A stretch of DNA of 64,000 bases from Halobacillus halophilus (GCF_020171985.1 NZ_JAIVAL010000004.1:219856-283855), one strand, 5' to 3'; positions 15,620 through 25,368 are shown, numbered from the stretch's first letter. Made by a program: numbers and translations. Notes: generated by a model not told the origin, from the sequence alone.

Positions 15620-16810
15620 ATGCAGTCATCACTTCCCAAGTTATGGACATGGCCATTTATATTTTTAATACTTGGTAACTTGTTCACGTTTATGAGTTTT
15701 CAAATGCTATTGCCAAACTTACCACCTTACATAGAATCGATAGGGGGAAGCAGCCTGCAAATCGGTTTAATTACCACCATGTTTGCTTTTGCTGCTATCC
15801 TTATCCGCCCTTTCATAGGCCATCTGCTTATGACACGCGCTCGGAAAAAGCTCGTTCTTATTGGCTCCATTTCTCTGCTTATTATGACGACATTGTACCC
15901 GATCACTCAGATCGTGGTTGTCCTTTTAATCATCCGCTTTGTGCATGGTCTGGCCTGGGGATGGTCCACCACAGTGAATGGAACGGCAGCAGTAGATTTA
16001 ATTCCCCGCCGCCGTGTCGGTGAAGGTATGGGATATTTTGGTCTGTCTGTTACGGTGGGCATGATTATGGCTCCAAGCTTAGGAATTTACCTGTATCAAA
16101 ACTTTACCTTTCAGCTTCTCGTCTGGATTGCAGCGGCTTTAGGGGCTGTAGCTCTCATTTTACTTTCAGCGACCAGCTTTGTAACACCTGACAGCGTGTA
16201 TCAAAATCAAAAGCAGCCTCCTCCCTTCTCCTTTATAGGTTCATTAGTAGAAAGCAGAAGCCGTTACCCTGCTCTTGTAACTTTCCTTAATACTTTCGGC
16301 TATGGAGCAGTTGTTACTTATCTTGTTATTTTCGGCAATGAACAAGGGTTATCCGGTACCTTTCTGTTTTATTTTTTTAATGCCGTGCTGGCTACCATTT
16401 CCCGGCCGATCACCGGAAAATATTTCGACCGCAAGGGACCCTGGATGCTGATCATGGTCTGTTCGGTCTTATCCTTTATTGCCATGTGGATCCTCTCCCT
16501 TGCCAGTACGAATGTTCACTTGATTATAGCCGGTGCTATTTTCGGCATTGGATTTGGCTCTATGATGCCCGCGCTTCAGGCCTGGGTAATCTCTAAGACC
16601 ACTACGGAACGAAGTGGCATTGCCAATGGCATGTATTATTCCTGTATTGATCTTGGCATTGGGTCAAGCGCCCTTATCCTCGGCTTTATTTACCAATTTG
16701 TCGACACAGCCACACTGTTTAAGCTTTCAAGCTTCTTGTTCATTCTTGTGCTCATCCTTACGTATATGGATTATCGTAAGCAGACAAAGCCCTGGGAACC
16801 GGTACAATAA
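15620..16810 (+). CDS. MFS transporter
   Basis: A 12-helix major facilitator of about 396 residues. The first loop has GHLLMTRARKKL (motif A type), and helix 4 carries RFVHGLAWGWSTT (typical of the YfkF/YhhS-like efflux group). I prefer the ATG at 15620, six bases after GAGGGA. An ATG at 15590 sits directly on the preceding hairpin and would add ten residues. Substrate is unknown; drug or sugar efflux is usual for the group. A bidirectional terminator follows. Confidence 0.88.
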   Translation: MQSSLPKLWTWPFIFLILGNLFTFMSFQMLLPNLPPYIESIGGSSLQIGLITTMFAFAAILIRPFIGHLLMTRARKKLVLIGSISLLIMTTLYPITQIVVVLLIIRFVHGLAWGWSTTVNGTAAVDLIPRRRVGEGMGYFGLSVTVGMIMAPSLGIYLYQNFTFQLLVWIAAALGAVALILLSATSFVTPDSVYQNQKQPPPFSFIGSLVESRSRYPALVTFLNTFGYGAVVTYLVIFGNEQGLSGTFLFYFFNAVLATISRPITGKYFDRKGPWMLIMVCSVLSFIAMWILSLASTNVHLIIAGAIFGIGFGSMMPALQAWVISKTTTERSGIANGMYYSCIDLGIGSSALILGFIYQFVDTATLFKLSSFLFILVLILTYMDYRKQTKPWEPVQ

Positions 16811-16848
16811 AAAAACCATCATGTCCTTAATCGGACATGATGGTTTTT
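16810..16848. terminator. Bidirectional terminator
   Basis: A perfect 16-bp stem (AAAAACCATCATGTCC and its complement) with a 6-nt loop serves the convergent MFS and TRAP genes. Confidence 0.9.
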
Positions 16849-16861
16849 AGCGAATAACGAT

Positions 16862-17911
16862 CTATTCTCCAGCTGCTTCAATTTCTTCCTGGAGTTTATC
16901 AAGGATTTGTCCATCTACCGTAGAAACTTCATTACGATAATAGTCACGTACAGGCATCGCTTTATCTTTAAACATTTGACGCTGTTCATCAGTTAACTCA
17001 ACAACCTCTGTTGGGTTCTCTGTGTCCTCTTTTATCGTTTTTAAATATTCTTCGTTTTGTTTCTTCTGCTCTTCAAATACCCATTCCTGCATTTCCTTAG
17101 TGGTTTCATCTACCATGGTTTTCATTTCATCATTCAGACCTTCATACCAGTCCGTATTTACAGTCGTCATCGCTACATAGTTGTTATGATTAGACAATGT
17201 CATGTAATCTTGTACTTCGTAGAATGAAGCATCTCCAATAAAGAAAATCGGATTTTCTTGTCCTTCTACTGTGCCGCGATCAAGGGCTGTATATAATTCT
17301 GACCAGCTCATCGGAGTCGGTTCGGCACCATAAGCTTTATAAGATTCTAGAATTAGTGGAGAGGTCTGAGTACGCATTTTAAAGTTCTCGAAATCCGCTG
17401 GTTCCGTAATTTCTTTACTGGATGTCCATTGCATTGCGCCCTCTGTCCAGAAAGAAAGCGGTGAAATACTGTGTTCTTCATACTTTTCACGAAGATCCGT
17501 GTTTAAAGCTTCACTGTCGTTCAAAATCTGCTGGGTTTTCTCAACACTTTCCGGGAATAAGAAATGCAGCGCAAAGATCTGTCCTTCTTTTACCATATTA
17601 CCAGTAAAACCAGGAGACATAACCGCCATTTCAACAGTTCCACTCTGCAACTGCTCCACCTGGTCGGTTTCACTTCCTAATCCTCCAAATTCATAAACCT
17701 CAATGTTAACAGCTCCATCAGATTTCTCATTCATGCGCTTCGCAAATTCTTCTGCGTATTCATATTGTACTTGTCCATCCACTTCCTCAGTAACGAACTT
17801 CCAATTATATGTCTTTCCTTCTCCGCCGCTGGCATTGTCTCCGCCATCGCCATTGCCGCCACAGGCAGCTAACAAAAGACCTAATACAAACATCATGGCT
17901 AATCCAACCAT
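16862..17911 (-). CDS. TRAP transporter substrate-binding lipoprotein (DctP family)
   Basis: A periplasmic-type solute receptor, tethered as a lipoprotein. The signal peptide ends in lipobox LLAAC, and the family motif MSWSELYTALDRGTVEGQE is present, as is the Arg-containing NFKMRTQTSPL region that binds a substrate carboxylate. The coordinates begin at the first ATG, but there the signal peptide has no basic residues and no RBS. GGGAGG lies upstream, eight bases before an in-frame ATT at 17929. Starting there adds IKKKR, an ideal signal n-region. The start is therefore probably non-canonical. It is the last gene of the Q-M-P TRAP operon. Confidence 0.92.
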   Translation of the reverse strand: MVGLAMMFVLGLLLAACGGNGDGGDNASGGEGKTYNWKFVTEEVDGQVQYEYAEEFAKRMNEKSDGAVNIEVYEFGGLGSETDQVEQLQSGTVEMAVMSPGFTGNMVKEGQIFALHFLFPESVEKTQQILNDSEALNTDLREKYEEHSISPLSFWTEGAMQWTSSKEITEPADFENFKMRTQTSPLILESYKAYGAEPTPMSWSELYTALDRGTVEGQENPIFFIGDASFYEVQDYMTLSNHNNYVAMTTVNTDWYEGLNDEMKTMVDETTKEMQEWVFEEQKKQNEEYLKTIKEDTENPTEVVELTDEQRQMFKDKAMPVRDYYRNEVSTVDGQILDKLQEEIEAAGE

Positions 17912-17971
17912 ACGTTTCTTTTTAATAATGATAATGACCTCCCAATTTTTTATATAAACTCCCTCTTCTTG

Positions 17972-19237
17972 TTAAATCAATAGAAGGGAAAGCTCTTCAA
18001 AGAATATCAGTAAGAATGAAATAACTACCATCATAATGATATAGGGCGGTGTGCCCTTAATCACTTCGAGATAAGGCTTATTAAACACAGCACTTGCCGT
18101 GAATATATCCACTCCAAACGGTGGTGTAGCCGAGCCTAAGGCAGCCTGGAAGGTAATAACGACTCCCAAGTGAATAGGATCAATTCCGGCATCCATTGCT
18201 GCAGGATAAAAGATCGGAGTTAATACCAGAATGACTACAATCGGATCAACAAACATACATCCGATGAAGAAAAATACTGTGACCATAAGTAATACATAAA
18301 CCGCGCTGGGATCTGCTCCTAGAACCGTTTCTGTGATCATTTGCGGTATGCGTGCAAATGAAATCACCCATGTGAAGGCCTGTCCCCCTGCTACCAGTAC
18401 GAACACGGCAGATGTGACTAGCCCTGTGGACCTGGCGATCTTAGGTAATTCTTTAATATGAATGGAGCGATAAATCAGCACTTCCAGGACAAAAGCATAG
18501 AGTACTGACATACCAGCAGCCTCAGTTGGACTGAAAATCCCCGTATAAATACCGCCAATAATAATAACTGGAAATCCTAATGGCAAAAGCGCCTTTCTGG
18601 TCAACCGCCAGCGTTCGCCCCAGGATACTTTATTTGCTAAAGGAATATCAGCTACTTTGGCGTAAATAATACTGTAAATCGCAAAACTTAAAAATACGAT
18701 AATACCAGGGATAATACCTGCAATAAATAGTTTACCTACGGATGTACCGGAAACCAGACCATAGATAATCATCCCAATACTTGGTGGAACAAGTAACGCG
18801 ACGTCACTTGAATTAATAATTAATGCCATAGCTGTGGGGTCCTTGTAACCGATTTTCAAAAGTCGTTCGCGCATTGGCTTACCAATCGCTACCACCGTAG
18901 CCTGGGTTGACCCCGAGATAGCCCCAAATAAGGTACAGGCCGCAGCTGTTGTAACGGCATATCCACCGCGAATATGACCGATAAATGAGCCAATGAAATC
19001 GAGCAGCCGATTAGACGTTTTCCCCGTCGTCATAATATCAGCCGCAAAAATGAATAGCGGAACCGCTAAAAGGACGTACGGTTCAATTCCTGTAGAAAAT
19101 TGCTGCATTAGAATCATAGGATCCAAGTTGGGAAAATAAATGAACAATACAATTAATGGCGCCGCCATAAGCGGAATCATCATTGGAAAATTCAATAATA
19201 GAAGGACCACCATGATCGTTAGTAGTGTGGCAACCAT
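17972..19237 (-). CDS. TRAP transporter large permease (DctM family)
   Basis: A 421-residue membrane protein with about 12 helices. Family motifs include GTSVGKLFIAGIIPG near residue 165 and the TEAAGMSVLYAF segment near 227. LGSATPPFGVDIF lies near 380, in the usual substrate-path region. It forms the Na+-coupled transport unit with the small permease. RBS AAAGGA precedes the ATG. Acidic solutes such as C4-dicarboxylates are typical for DctM; in halophiles some TRAP systems take up ectoine, so the solute is undecided. Confidence 0.94.
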   Translation of the reverse strand: MVATLLTIMVVLLLLNFPMMIPLMAAPLIVLFIYFPNLDPMILMQQFSTGIEPYVLLAVPLFIFAADIMTTGKTSNRLLDFIGSFIGHIRGGYAVTTAAACTLFGAISGSTQATVVAIGKPMRERLLKIGYKDPTAMALIINSSDVALLVPPSIGMIIYGLVSGTSVGKLFIAGIIPGIIVFLSFAIYSIIYAKVADIPLANKVSWGERWRLTRKALLPLGFPVIIIGGIYTGIFSPTEAAGMSVLYAFVLEVLIYRSIHIKELPKIARSTGLVTSAVFVLVAGGQAFTWVISFARIPQMITETVLGADPSAVYVLLMVTVFFFIGCMFVDPIVVILVLTPIFYPAAMDAGIDPIHLGVVITFQAALGSATPPFGVDIFTASAVFNKPYLEVIKGTPPYIIMMVVISFLLIFFEELSLLLI

Positions 19238-19271
19238 ATCGTTATCCTTTCTTCTGCTGTATTTATTTTAT

Positions 19272-19829
19272 CTATAAGTGTGTGCCTTCGTGGATTTCAT
19301 GTTTCTCTTGATCATTGTAGTCTTTCGCATCTGTTCCAAGATAAACCTCGTCCCGATATTTAATATTTATCCACATATTTCTAAGGAATTGTACTCCGCC
19401 CAGTAAGAATCCAATTGGAATGAAAATGTATAAATAGTAAGAGGGCATCTGAAGAGCTGATGTAACTCTGCCAGACTCATATACATCGTATACGTAAAGA
19501 GCTGAAAAGTAAGTAAGTACAAATAATACAAGCGCTGTAACCAGCGGTATGAATATGGCCAGAATTTTCCTGACCTTAAAAGGAGCTAGATCATAGAAAG
19601 CAGACATGCTGATATGTCTCCCTTTCCGGGCTGCATAACTAATCCCCATAAAAGTAGCGACTACAATCGCGATTTGACTAACCTCATCTGCAAAAGGCGG
19701 AGTGTAAGTGAAGATCGCTCGGCTTAAAGCCTTGCCTACTACCATTAAGGCAATGATGATTATCGCATAACTGAGAATGAATTCTTCAACTTTAAGTATA
19801 ATTTTGTCGACGATCTTTAATGGATTCAA
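19272..19829 (-). CDS. TRAP transporter small permease (DctQ family)
   Basis: A 185-residue protein with four transmembrane helices, including the ADEVSQIAIVVATFMG helix and GRHISMSAF loop characteristic of DctQ. The start is a TTG at 19829 after AGGAGGG. An ATG at 19833 in another frame reads only ATG-AGT-TGA, giving a two-codon frame over the true start. It is the first gene of the TRAP operon. Confidence 0.9.
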   Translation of the reverse strand: MNPLKIVDKIILKVEEFILSYAIIIIALMVVGKALSRAIFTYTPPFADEVSQIAIVVATFMGISYAARKGRHISMSAFYDLAPFKVRKILAIFIPLVTALVLFVLTYFSALYVYDVYESGRVTSALQMPSYYLYIFIPIGFLLGGVQFLRNMWINIKYRDEVYLGTDAKDYNDQEKHEIHEGTHL

Positions 19830-20056
19830 CTCATTTAGCCCTCCTAAATTGGAAATAAGTGAGGTTTTTGAAGCTCACTTACTAAACATCATACCGAACA
19901 AATGGAGAACACTCAAATTAACTTATACAGAATTTTTTGTATATTGTGTTCAAATTTAATAATGTAATGAGATTGTAATCAAATTCCTTGTATATCATCT
20001 TTATAGCTTTCTATAGATAGTATTTTCTCCAGATTTAATCATTTTATTTCCATTTA

Positions 20057-20902
20057 CTAGTCAATAAAATGATAAACAATTGAATTCCCTACCCATTCAT
20101 AACCGATCTTCTTATAAATGGAGTTAGATGAATGGTTATCAAGATCCGTATATAGAGAACAAAACTGGTACCCCTGGTCCAATAACTTCTTCGTAAGCGT
20201 CCAAACAGCCTGCGTAGCATACCCTCTTCTTTTATATTCATCGGGTGTAAATACGGCATTAATAGTAACCCCATGTGGGGTAACGCGAGCTCTGGCAGCC
20301 ATAGAGACTGCTTCTCCATTGACTATCCAAAGGTACATACGCCGTGTGCGAATCATTTCCTCTGCCATTTCAGCAGTTCGCTCTTTTATCGTTCCTTCAT
20401 TGGTTTCTTCTCCAAACCATGTTAACCATTTCTTAACGAGTTCAAAGTCGCACTCCTTAGCTTCGACTAGTTCCCCTTCGCTCATATGAATGGGCCGCAA
20501 TTCATTTAAACGGTAGATGCCCTGTCGCATATGTATGATAGGGTTCTCCCCAGTGATGTTGACCCATGCATCAATAAATTGCTGAACAGCTTCCCCTTCC
20601 CCAAGAATTCCAGGAACTTCAAATTGATTTTCAAACAAGTAACGAGCTAAACTCTTAATATGGCTGGAAGTAACGGTTGCGATGGACGGTAAAATCCAAA
20701 GATGGGGCGGGGTTCTCATCGTCATAAAAACGGGACGCCCTTCTTCTTCAATTTTAATTAATATAGAATTTTCATCTGAAGATGATTCCTGTAGCCGCTT
20801 TAAAATTCCTAACGGCAGGTTATTTTCAGCTTCTCTTTGGAGAAGAAGTTCTTGAATAGATGTAGTAAACGCTTCCACACTATGTTCTTGTATTATTTTC
20901 AT
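20057..20902 (-). CDS. GNAT-family N-acetyltransferase, two-domain
   Basis: A 281-residue protein. Residues about 1-130 form a divergent N-terminal GNAT-like or regulatory domain. Residues 150-281 hold a standard GNAT fold with FTPDEYKRRGYATQAV as the acetyl-CoA loop (R-R-G-Y-A) and NSIYKKIGYEWV at the end. It starts with ATG after GGGGAGC. It lies alone between the TRAP operon and a small coiled-coil gene. The substrate is unknown. Confidence 0.85.
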   Translation of the reverse strand: MKIIQEHSVEAFTTSIQELLLQREAENNLPLGILKRLQESSSDENSILIKIEEEGRPVFMTMRTPPHLWILPSIATVTSSHIKSLARYLFENQFEVPGILGEGEAVQQFIDAWVNITGENPIIHMRQGIYRLNELRPIHMSEGELVEAKECDFELVKKWLTWFGEETNEGTIKERTAEMAEEMIRTRRMYLWIVNGEAVSMAARARVTPHGVTINAVFTPDEYKRRGYATQAVWTLTKKLLDQGYQFCSLYTDLDNHSSNSIYKKIGYEWVGNSIVYHFID

Positions 20903-21023
20903 TTTGCTCCCCGCCCTCTGCTATATTTTTGCTTCTGTTTGATAAAATTAGACAAATTAGAAAATTAATACTATTATACTTTCTTGAGAAGTCTTCTACA
21001 ATAGAAGAAAGGAGAGAGAATTC

Positions 21024-21206
21024 ATGAATAAGAAGGAAATTCAGGATCAAATCGCCTTTTTAAAAGCTGATTATATAAGAATCCAAGGAGATTTGGACAA
21101 GCTGGAAGCGAACGGAGCTAATGTGGAGAACGCTGAGGCGCAATTAGAACGCATGGAAAAAGAGTTGAAGGATTTGAAGGTGCAACTGGCTGAAGCTAAC
21201 GCCTAA
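21024..21206 (+). CDS. SE1832-like small coiled-coil protein
   Basis: A 60-residue, highly charged protein that is helical nearly throughout, with the DYIRIQGDLDKLE and AEAQLERMEKELKDL heptad patterns. These agree with the SE1832 family, short Bacillales proteins of unknown function. AAAGGAGAGAG precedes the ATG. A strong hairpin terminator follows, shared with the antiporter on the other strand. Confidence 0.78.
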   Translation: MNKKEIQDQIAFLKADYIRIQGDLDKLEANGANVENAEAQLERMEKELKDLKVQLAEANA

Positions 21207-21238
21207 ACTTAATAGACCTTACCGCATATTATGAAAAG

Positions 21239-21277
21239 TAAGAGAAAGGACCGCTTAAGCAGCGGTCCTTTCTCTTA
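21239..21277. terminator. Bidirectional terminator
   Basis: A 17-bp stem (TAAGAGAAAGGACCGCT and complement) with a 5-nt loop and T-rich flank stands between two convergent genes; it overlaps the last codon of the antiporter gene. Confidence 0.9.
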
Positions 21278-23140
21278 TTTTTTCTGCTTTTTATTTCCGC
21301 TTTCTTTTCTCTGCTCTTCAAGTTTTTCTTGTATTTTTTCAAATTCTTTACTAGGAGGAGTCAATGCTACTACCACATCTCCATTTTCAGCCCTATTTTC
21401 GACCTCTGGACTAAAGAACTCAATCTTCCCTGAAGGTTTTTTGATAAACAGAATGACCGCTTCGCTATCAATATTATTTAAATAGTTTTCATATTTATAC
21501 TGTTCCGTTATATTTGTTTTCCGGAACACATAACCACTTTCAACCATAATGTTCAATTCCTCCCAGGAGGCTCCTTCTTTAAACAGAACTCTTCCCCCAA
21601 TGGTATGAACAAGGTTTTCCAGATTATCTCCTTCACGGTCACTCAAGCTCAGCTGATACAGATTATTTCGACCGAACTCCGGAACGAATGTGGTACATAC
21701 AAGCGCGTTATAGGAATCAAGCTCCGTTGCCGCTATAAGGTACTCATATGGCGTCATATCCAGATAGTATTCCGTTTGTTCTGATAAAATCTCTCCATGG
21801 TAAGATTTTATCCCTGCGGATCTGGTACGTGACAAGCGTTCCCAGGAGGAATCAGCAATGAGCACGGGGACTTTCAAATCCTCTAATGTCTTAGCCATTC
21901 CCGTAGCAAATTGACTTCCTCCTGAAATAAGCACGCCAGGCGGTCCTTCCATAGAGAGACCCAGCTTCTTAGAGAGCCAACCAATTGAAAATCCATGTGC
22001 TACCACCGTTGTAAACACAAGGGCAAATGTAAGGGAGATGAGGATTGAAGCATCTTCAAAACCTGACTCCAAAAGGATACTCGCGAAGTAGCTGGCTACA
22101 GTCAAAGCTACTATGCCGCGCGGAGCTATCCAGCCGACGAGTAATTTTTCCGATTTCGATAGATCGGTCCCCATGGTGGAGAGAAAAATGGATAAGGGAC
22201 GAACGATAAACAACATTAGTAAAACAAAACCGATAATTTGTAAATTAAAGATTTCAACTAAAGTTTCCTGCGTCAAAGAAGCTGTCAACATAACAAATAT
22301 CGTTGAAATCAGCAGCAAGGAAATATTTTCTTTGAAATGCCTCATATCTGCTATAGATGAAATATGCATATTAGCCAATGTCATCCCCATCGCCGTGACA
22401 GAGAGCAGCCCTGTTTCATGAGTGATTTCATCAGCGATGGTAAAGCAGGCAATAACCACGGTAAAGACCACAGGTGACTTTAAAAACTCTGGGACATATC
22501 CGGTTTCAAACATCCAACCTACTCCCTTGCCGCATGCCCAACCTAATATTACAGCAAATAAGGAAGCCAGGAAGAATAGAAGAAGTTCAGAAGGGTTAAC
22601 GTTTGTTCCCATAATAAACTCGATAATTTCAAAGGCAAAAACAGCTAGCAATGCTCCAATTGGATCAACTATAATACCTTCCCATTTCAATATCTTAGCA
22701 GGTCTGGGCTTTAATTTAGCCTGTCTTAATAAAGGGAGAATAACGGTTGGACCAGTAACTATAAACAGACCGCCAATTACAAAGGCTACTGCCCATGAGA
22801 GCCCGGCTACGTAGTGAGCAGCCAATGCGCCCAGGATCCAGCTTAAAAAAGCTCCGAACGTAACAATACGAAAAACCGGCCGTCCAAGTCCCCGTACCTC
22901 TTTCATATCCAAATTTAAGCTACCTTCAAATAAAATAACAGCTACAGCCAAAGAAATAATGGGTTTATAAAGTTCTCCAAAATCCTGCTCCGGATTCAAC
23001 AAACCGAAGACCGGACCTACTAAAAGACCTACGATCGACATCACAACAATTGCCGGTAGACGAAAACGCCAGGCTATCCACTGTGATCCAACCCCAAGAC
23101 TTCCAATTAACATAAATTGTAACAATAGTGAATCAATCAT
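21275..23140 (-). CDS. CPA1-type cation/proton antiporter with TrkA-N domain
   Basis: A 621-residue protein. Residues about 1-390 contain 12-13 helices of the Na+/H+ antiporter fold, with FEGSLNLD, FIVTGPTVILPLL and EGIIVDPIGA as core motifs. A cytoplasmic C-terminus has a nucleotide-binding Rossmann segment GVLISGGSQFATGMA, and a charged Lys-rich tail ends GNKKQKK. The family exports Na+ or K+ against protons, relevant to salt and pH tolerance. ATG at 23140 lies nine bases after GAGGG. The ATG at 23155 directly abuts its RBS and is less likely. Confidence 0.92.
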   Translation of the reverse strand: MIDSLLLQFMLIGSLGVGSQWIAWRFRLPAIVVMSIVGLLVGPVFGLLNPEQDFGELYKPIISLAVAVILFEGSLNLDMKEVRGLGRPVFRIVTFGAFLSWILGALAAHYVAGLSWAVAFVIGGLFIVTGPTVILPLLRQAKLKPRPAKILKWEGIIVDPIGALLAVFAFEIIEFIMGTNVNPSELLLFFLASLFAVILGWACGKGVGWMFETGYVPEFLKSPVVFTVVIACFTIADEITHETGLLSVTAMGMTLANMHISSIADMRHFKENISLLLISTIFVMLTASLTQETLVEIFNLQIIGFVLLMLFIVRPLSIFLSTMGTDLSKSEKLLVGWIAPRGIVALTVASYFASILLESGFEDASILISLTFALVFTTVVAHGFSIGWLSKKLGLSMEGPPGVLISGGSQFATGMAKTLEDLKVPVLIADSSWERLSRTRSAGIKSYHGEILSEQTEYYLDMTPYEYLIAATELDSYNALVCTTFVPEFGRNNLYQLSLSDREGDNLENLVHTIGGRVLFKEGASWEELNIMVESGYVFRKTNITEQYKYENYLNNIDSEAVILFIKKPSGKIEFFSPEVENRAENGDVVVALTPPSKEFEKIQEKLEEQRKESGNKKQKK

Positions 23141-23316
23141 TAACGTTTCCCTCATCTCCAGTATGTTTATACACTCCGCGTTATGATATAGCCATATTCT
23201 ATATCCAGATCTTAGTTCTGTAAACTAAATTGGCCGCCCTATAAAAACAATCATTCATTAGAAAACCTACTACTTATTATATAAAGCTCCTACTCCTGGT
23301 GTTGAGCTTACAGTTT

Positions 23317-23820
23317 AGCTCCTGTTTGTTGAAGACTTGATTTCGCGATATTTGTTGAGCGGAAAGTCCTTGTTATAGAAGCATTAAAGGTTAATCCAGG
23401 ATGCATAATACTTCTATAGAAATGTGCGTTGTTCCCTATTCCATCATAGGGTGGGGAAGGAAACGACGAGACTCCTGCGGGAGAAGAATCCAGGCTAGAT
23501 CCCACAGGGAGTGATAACGACTGAGGAGGTTTTTGATAAAAAGAAAGATTGACTAAATTCGCCCCGTCCTTTAGCAACGTCGATTGACCCTACATCGTGT
23601 AGGGCCGCAGGAAAGTGTTCAAATGTGGAATCACCCCGAAAGACACGACCAGCATAAGCCGACCATCAATAGGATTGCGGTTTTTCAATCCGTTGATGAG
23701 CGGCTTATGTCTCGAGTGTCTGGGTGATGGAACAAGACGAGTTGTTACCGGAGCCAGCCTCCTCTCTAAATGAGCAACGGACCCAAATTATCTCGCAATC
23801 AAGTCTTCAACTAATCGGCG
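23317..23820. repeat. Mosaic intergenic repeat, copy A
   Basis: A 504-bp gene-free element whose left end reads GTTGAAGACTTGATTTCGCG and whose right end is the inverted GTTGAAGACTTGATTGCGAG. Inside are a GACTCCTGCGGGA module (shared with copy C) and a long imperfect hairpin around AGCATAAGCC/GGCTTATG (shared with copy D). It fills most of the 900-bp gap between the antiporter and brnQ. No transposase is encoded. Confidence 0.8.
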
Positions 23821-23890
23821 CATGAGTTTAATAAACCTCTTATAATAATTTCACCAATATTTAGCAGCTTCATTATTTAAATTAAAAGTA

Positions 23891-23919
23891 TTGACATAAT
23901 TTTTTGACATTGATAGTAT
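23891..23919 (+). promoter_or_regulatory. brnQ: Sigma-A promoter of brnQ
   Basis: A consensus TTGACA and TAGTAT are 17 bp apart. The start codon at 24048 leaves a leader of roughly 120 nt, in which I recognise no T-box or CodY site. Confidence 0.75.
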
Positions 23920-24047
23920 TACGGCGTTGTATAAGAATTCGATTATTTGATCTTCCTACACCCTAGTATGGTCCTGGGCGCTCATTCTTGGTTCGGAAGG
24001 TCTTTTTTACGCACAATATATACAGACATCTTAGGAGGAGCATATTT

Positions 24048-25364
24048 ATGAGAGCTAGAGATACAGTATTCATAGGGTTTACACTGTTCGCCTTGTTTTT
24101 TGGGGCCGGTAATCTTATTTACCCTATATCCCTGGGTATTGAATCAGGTACTTCCTACCTTCCGGCTATAGCTGGTTTTGTACTAACAGGGGTGGGTCTG
24201 CCTATTGTTACGGTTGCAGCCATCTCTTATTTTAGAAATGGAGCTACTGAACTCGCTGGAAGGGTTCACCCTTTATTCGGCCTATTGTTCACTGCCATGG
24301 TGTATTTAGTCATCGGTCCTTTCTTTGCGATCCCTAGAGCCGCTAACGTCGCTTTTGAGACTGGAGTAGTCCCATTTGTGAGTGGGGGCTCTTTAATGCT
24401 ATTGATATTTTCTATTCTATTCTTTGCCATTGTGTACTTAGTCAGTCTAAATCCCTCTAAGCTTGTTGATCGAATTGGACAAATCTTAACTCCGGCTTTG
24501 TTTCTTGCTATTTTAGGATTGGTGATAGGAAGCTTCTTCTTACTGGATGGAACTGTTCAGCCAGCTGGAGAAAAATATGCATCCCAGCCGTTTTTCTCAG
24601 GCTTTGTTGAAGGATACTTAACAATGGATGCCATTGCTTCGCTGGCATTTGGTCTCATTGTAGTCACATCTTTCCGCGATCGCGGCGTGACAGACCAGAA
24701 AGAACTGACTTTACGGACTCTAAAAGCTGGTTTAGTTACGGCTGTTGGTCTCGCTAGTGTATATGTAGGAATTGGGTGGATCGGCACAAAAATGGCTACA
24801 GAAGGCACATATGACAATGGAAGTGCCATTTTATCGGGTGCCGCTGAAATTATGTATGGGTCTGCTGGTACGATTCTTCTTGGTGTCATTGTAAGCCTTG
24901 CCTGCTTTACCACCTGTGTAGGGCTCACCGTTGCCTGCGGTCAATTTTTCTCTAAACGTATAGAAACTTTATCTTATAAACAGGTAATCCTTATCGTGAC
25001 ATTGATCAGCTTTGGCATTTCCAATATCGGGCTCAGTCAGATCATTTCCTACTCAGTACCTGTTCTTGTATTTGTGTATCCTATCACTATTGTGCTTGTA
25101 GCTTTAACTTTCGCGGGAGGGTTCTTTAATCACTCCGCCTACGTGTATAGAGGAGCTATTATATTTACTTCATTTATTAGCCTCTATGATGGGCTTGCCG
25201 CCTTTGGAGTTGATGTTTCTGCGTTTAAGCCTATGGTTCAGAACCTTCCTCTATCAGAGCTTAACTTAAGCTGGGTTCTTCCTGCGCTTATTGGAGGGGC
25301 AATCGGGGGACTAGTCCAATACGCTAAACGAGACGCTTTACCTTCTAAGAACTATCAAAACTAA
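24048..25364 (+). CDS. brnQ: Branched-chain amino acid carrier BrnQ
   Basis: A 438-residue transporter with 12 helices that imports Leu, Ile and Val with Na+ or H+ (LIVCS family). The signature LFALFFGAGNLIYP lies near the N-terminus, and FAIPRAANVAFE follows near residue 95. I start at ATG 24048, seven bases after TAGGAGGAG; an upstream in-frame ATG at 23988 has no RBS. It is preceded by a strong promoter and followed by a bidirectional terminator, so it is a single-gene unit. Confidence 0.95.
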   Translation: MRARDTVFIGFTLFALFFGAGNLIYPISLGIESGTSYLPAIAGFVLTGVGLPIVTVAAISYFRNGATELAGRVHPLFGLLFTAMVYLVIGPFFAIPRAANVAFETGVVPFVSGGSLMLLIFSILFFAIVYLVSLNPSKLVDRIGQILTPALFLAILGLVIGSFFLLDGTVQPAGEKYASQPFFSGFVEGYLTMDAIASLAFGLIVVTSFRDRGVTDQKELTLRTLKAGLVTAVGLASVYVGIGWIGTKMATEGTYDNGSAILSGAAEIMYGSAGTILLGVIVSLACFTTCVGLTVACGQFFSKRIETLSYKQVILIVTLISFGISNIGLSQIISYSVPVLVFVYPITIVLVALTFAGGFFNHSAYVYRGAIIFTSFISLYDGLAAFGVDVSAFKPMVQNLPLSELNLSWVLPALIGGAIGGLVQYAKRDALPSKNYQN

Positions 25365-25368
25365 TGAT

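Noticed and set aside
23460..23540. CRISPR-like repeats in the intergenic gaps
   Set aside because: Repeat copies are 10 kb apart and of variable structure, with no regular spacers or cas genes.
23308..23577. Minus-strand open frame of 89 codons
   Set aside because: It lies wholly in repeat copy A, has no RBS and follows hairpin sequence; it is not a gene.
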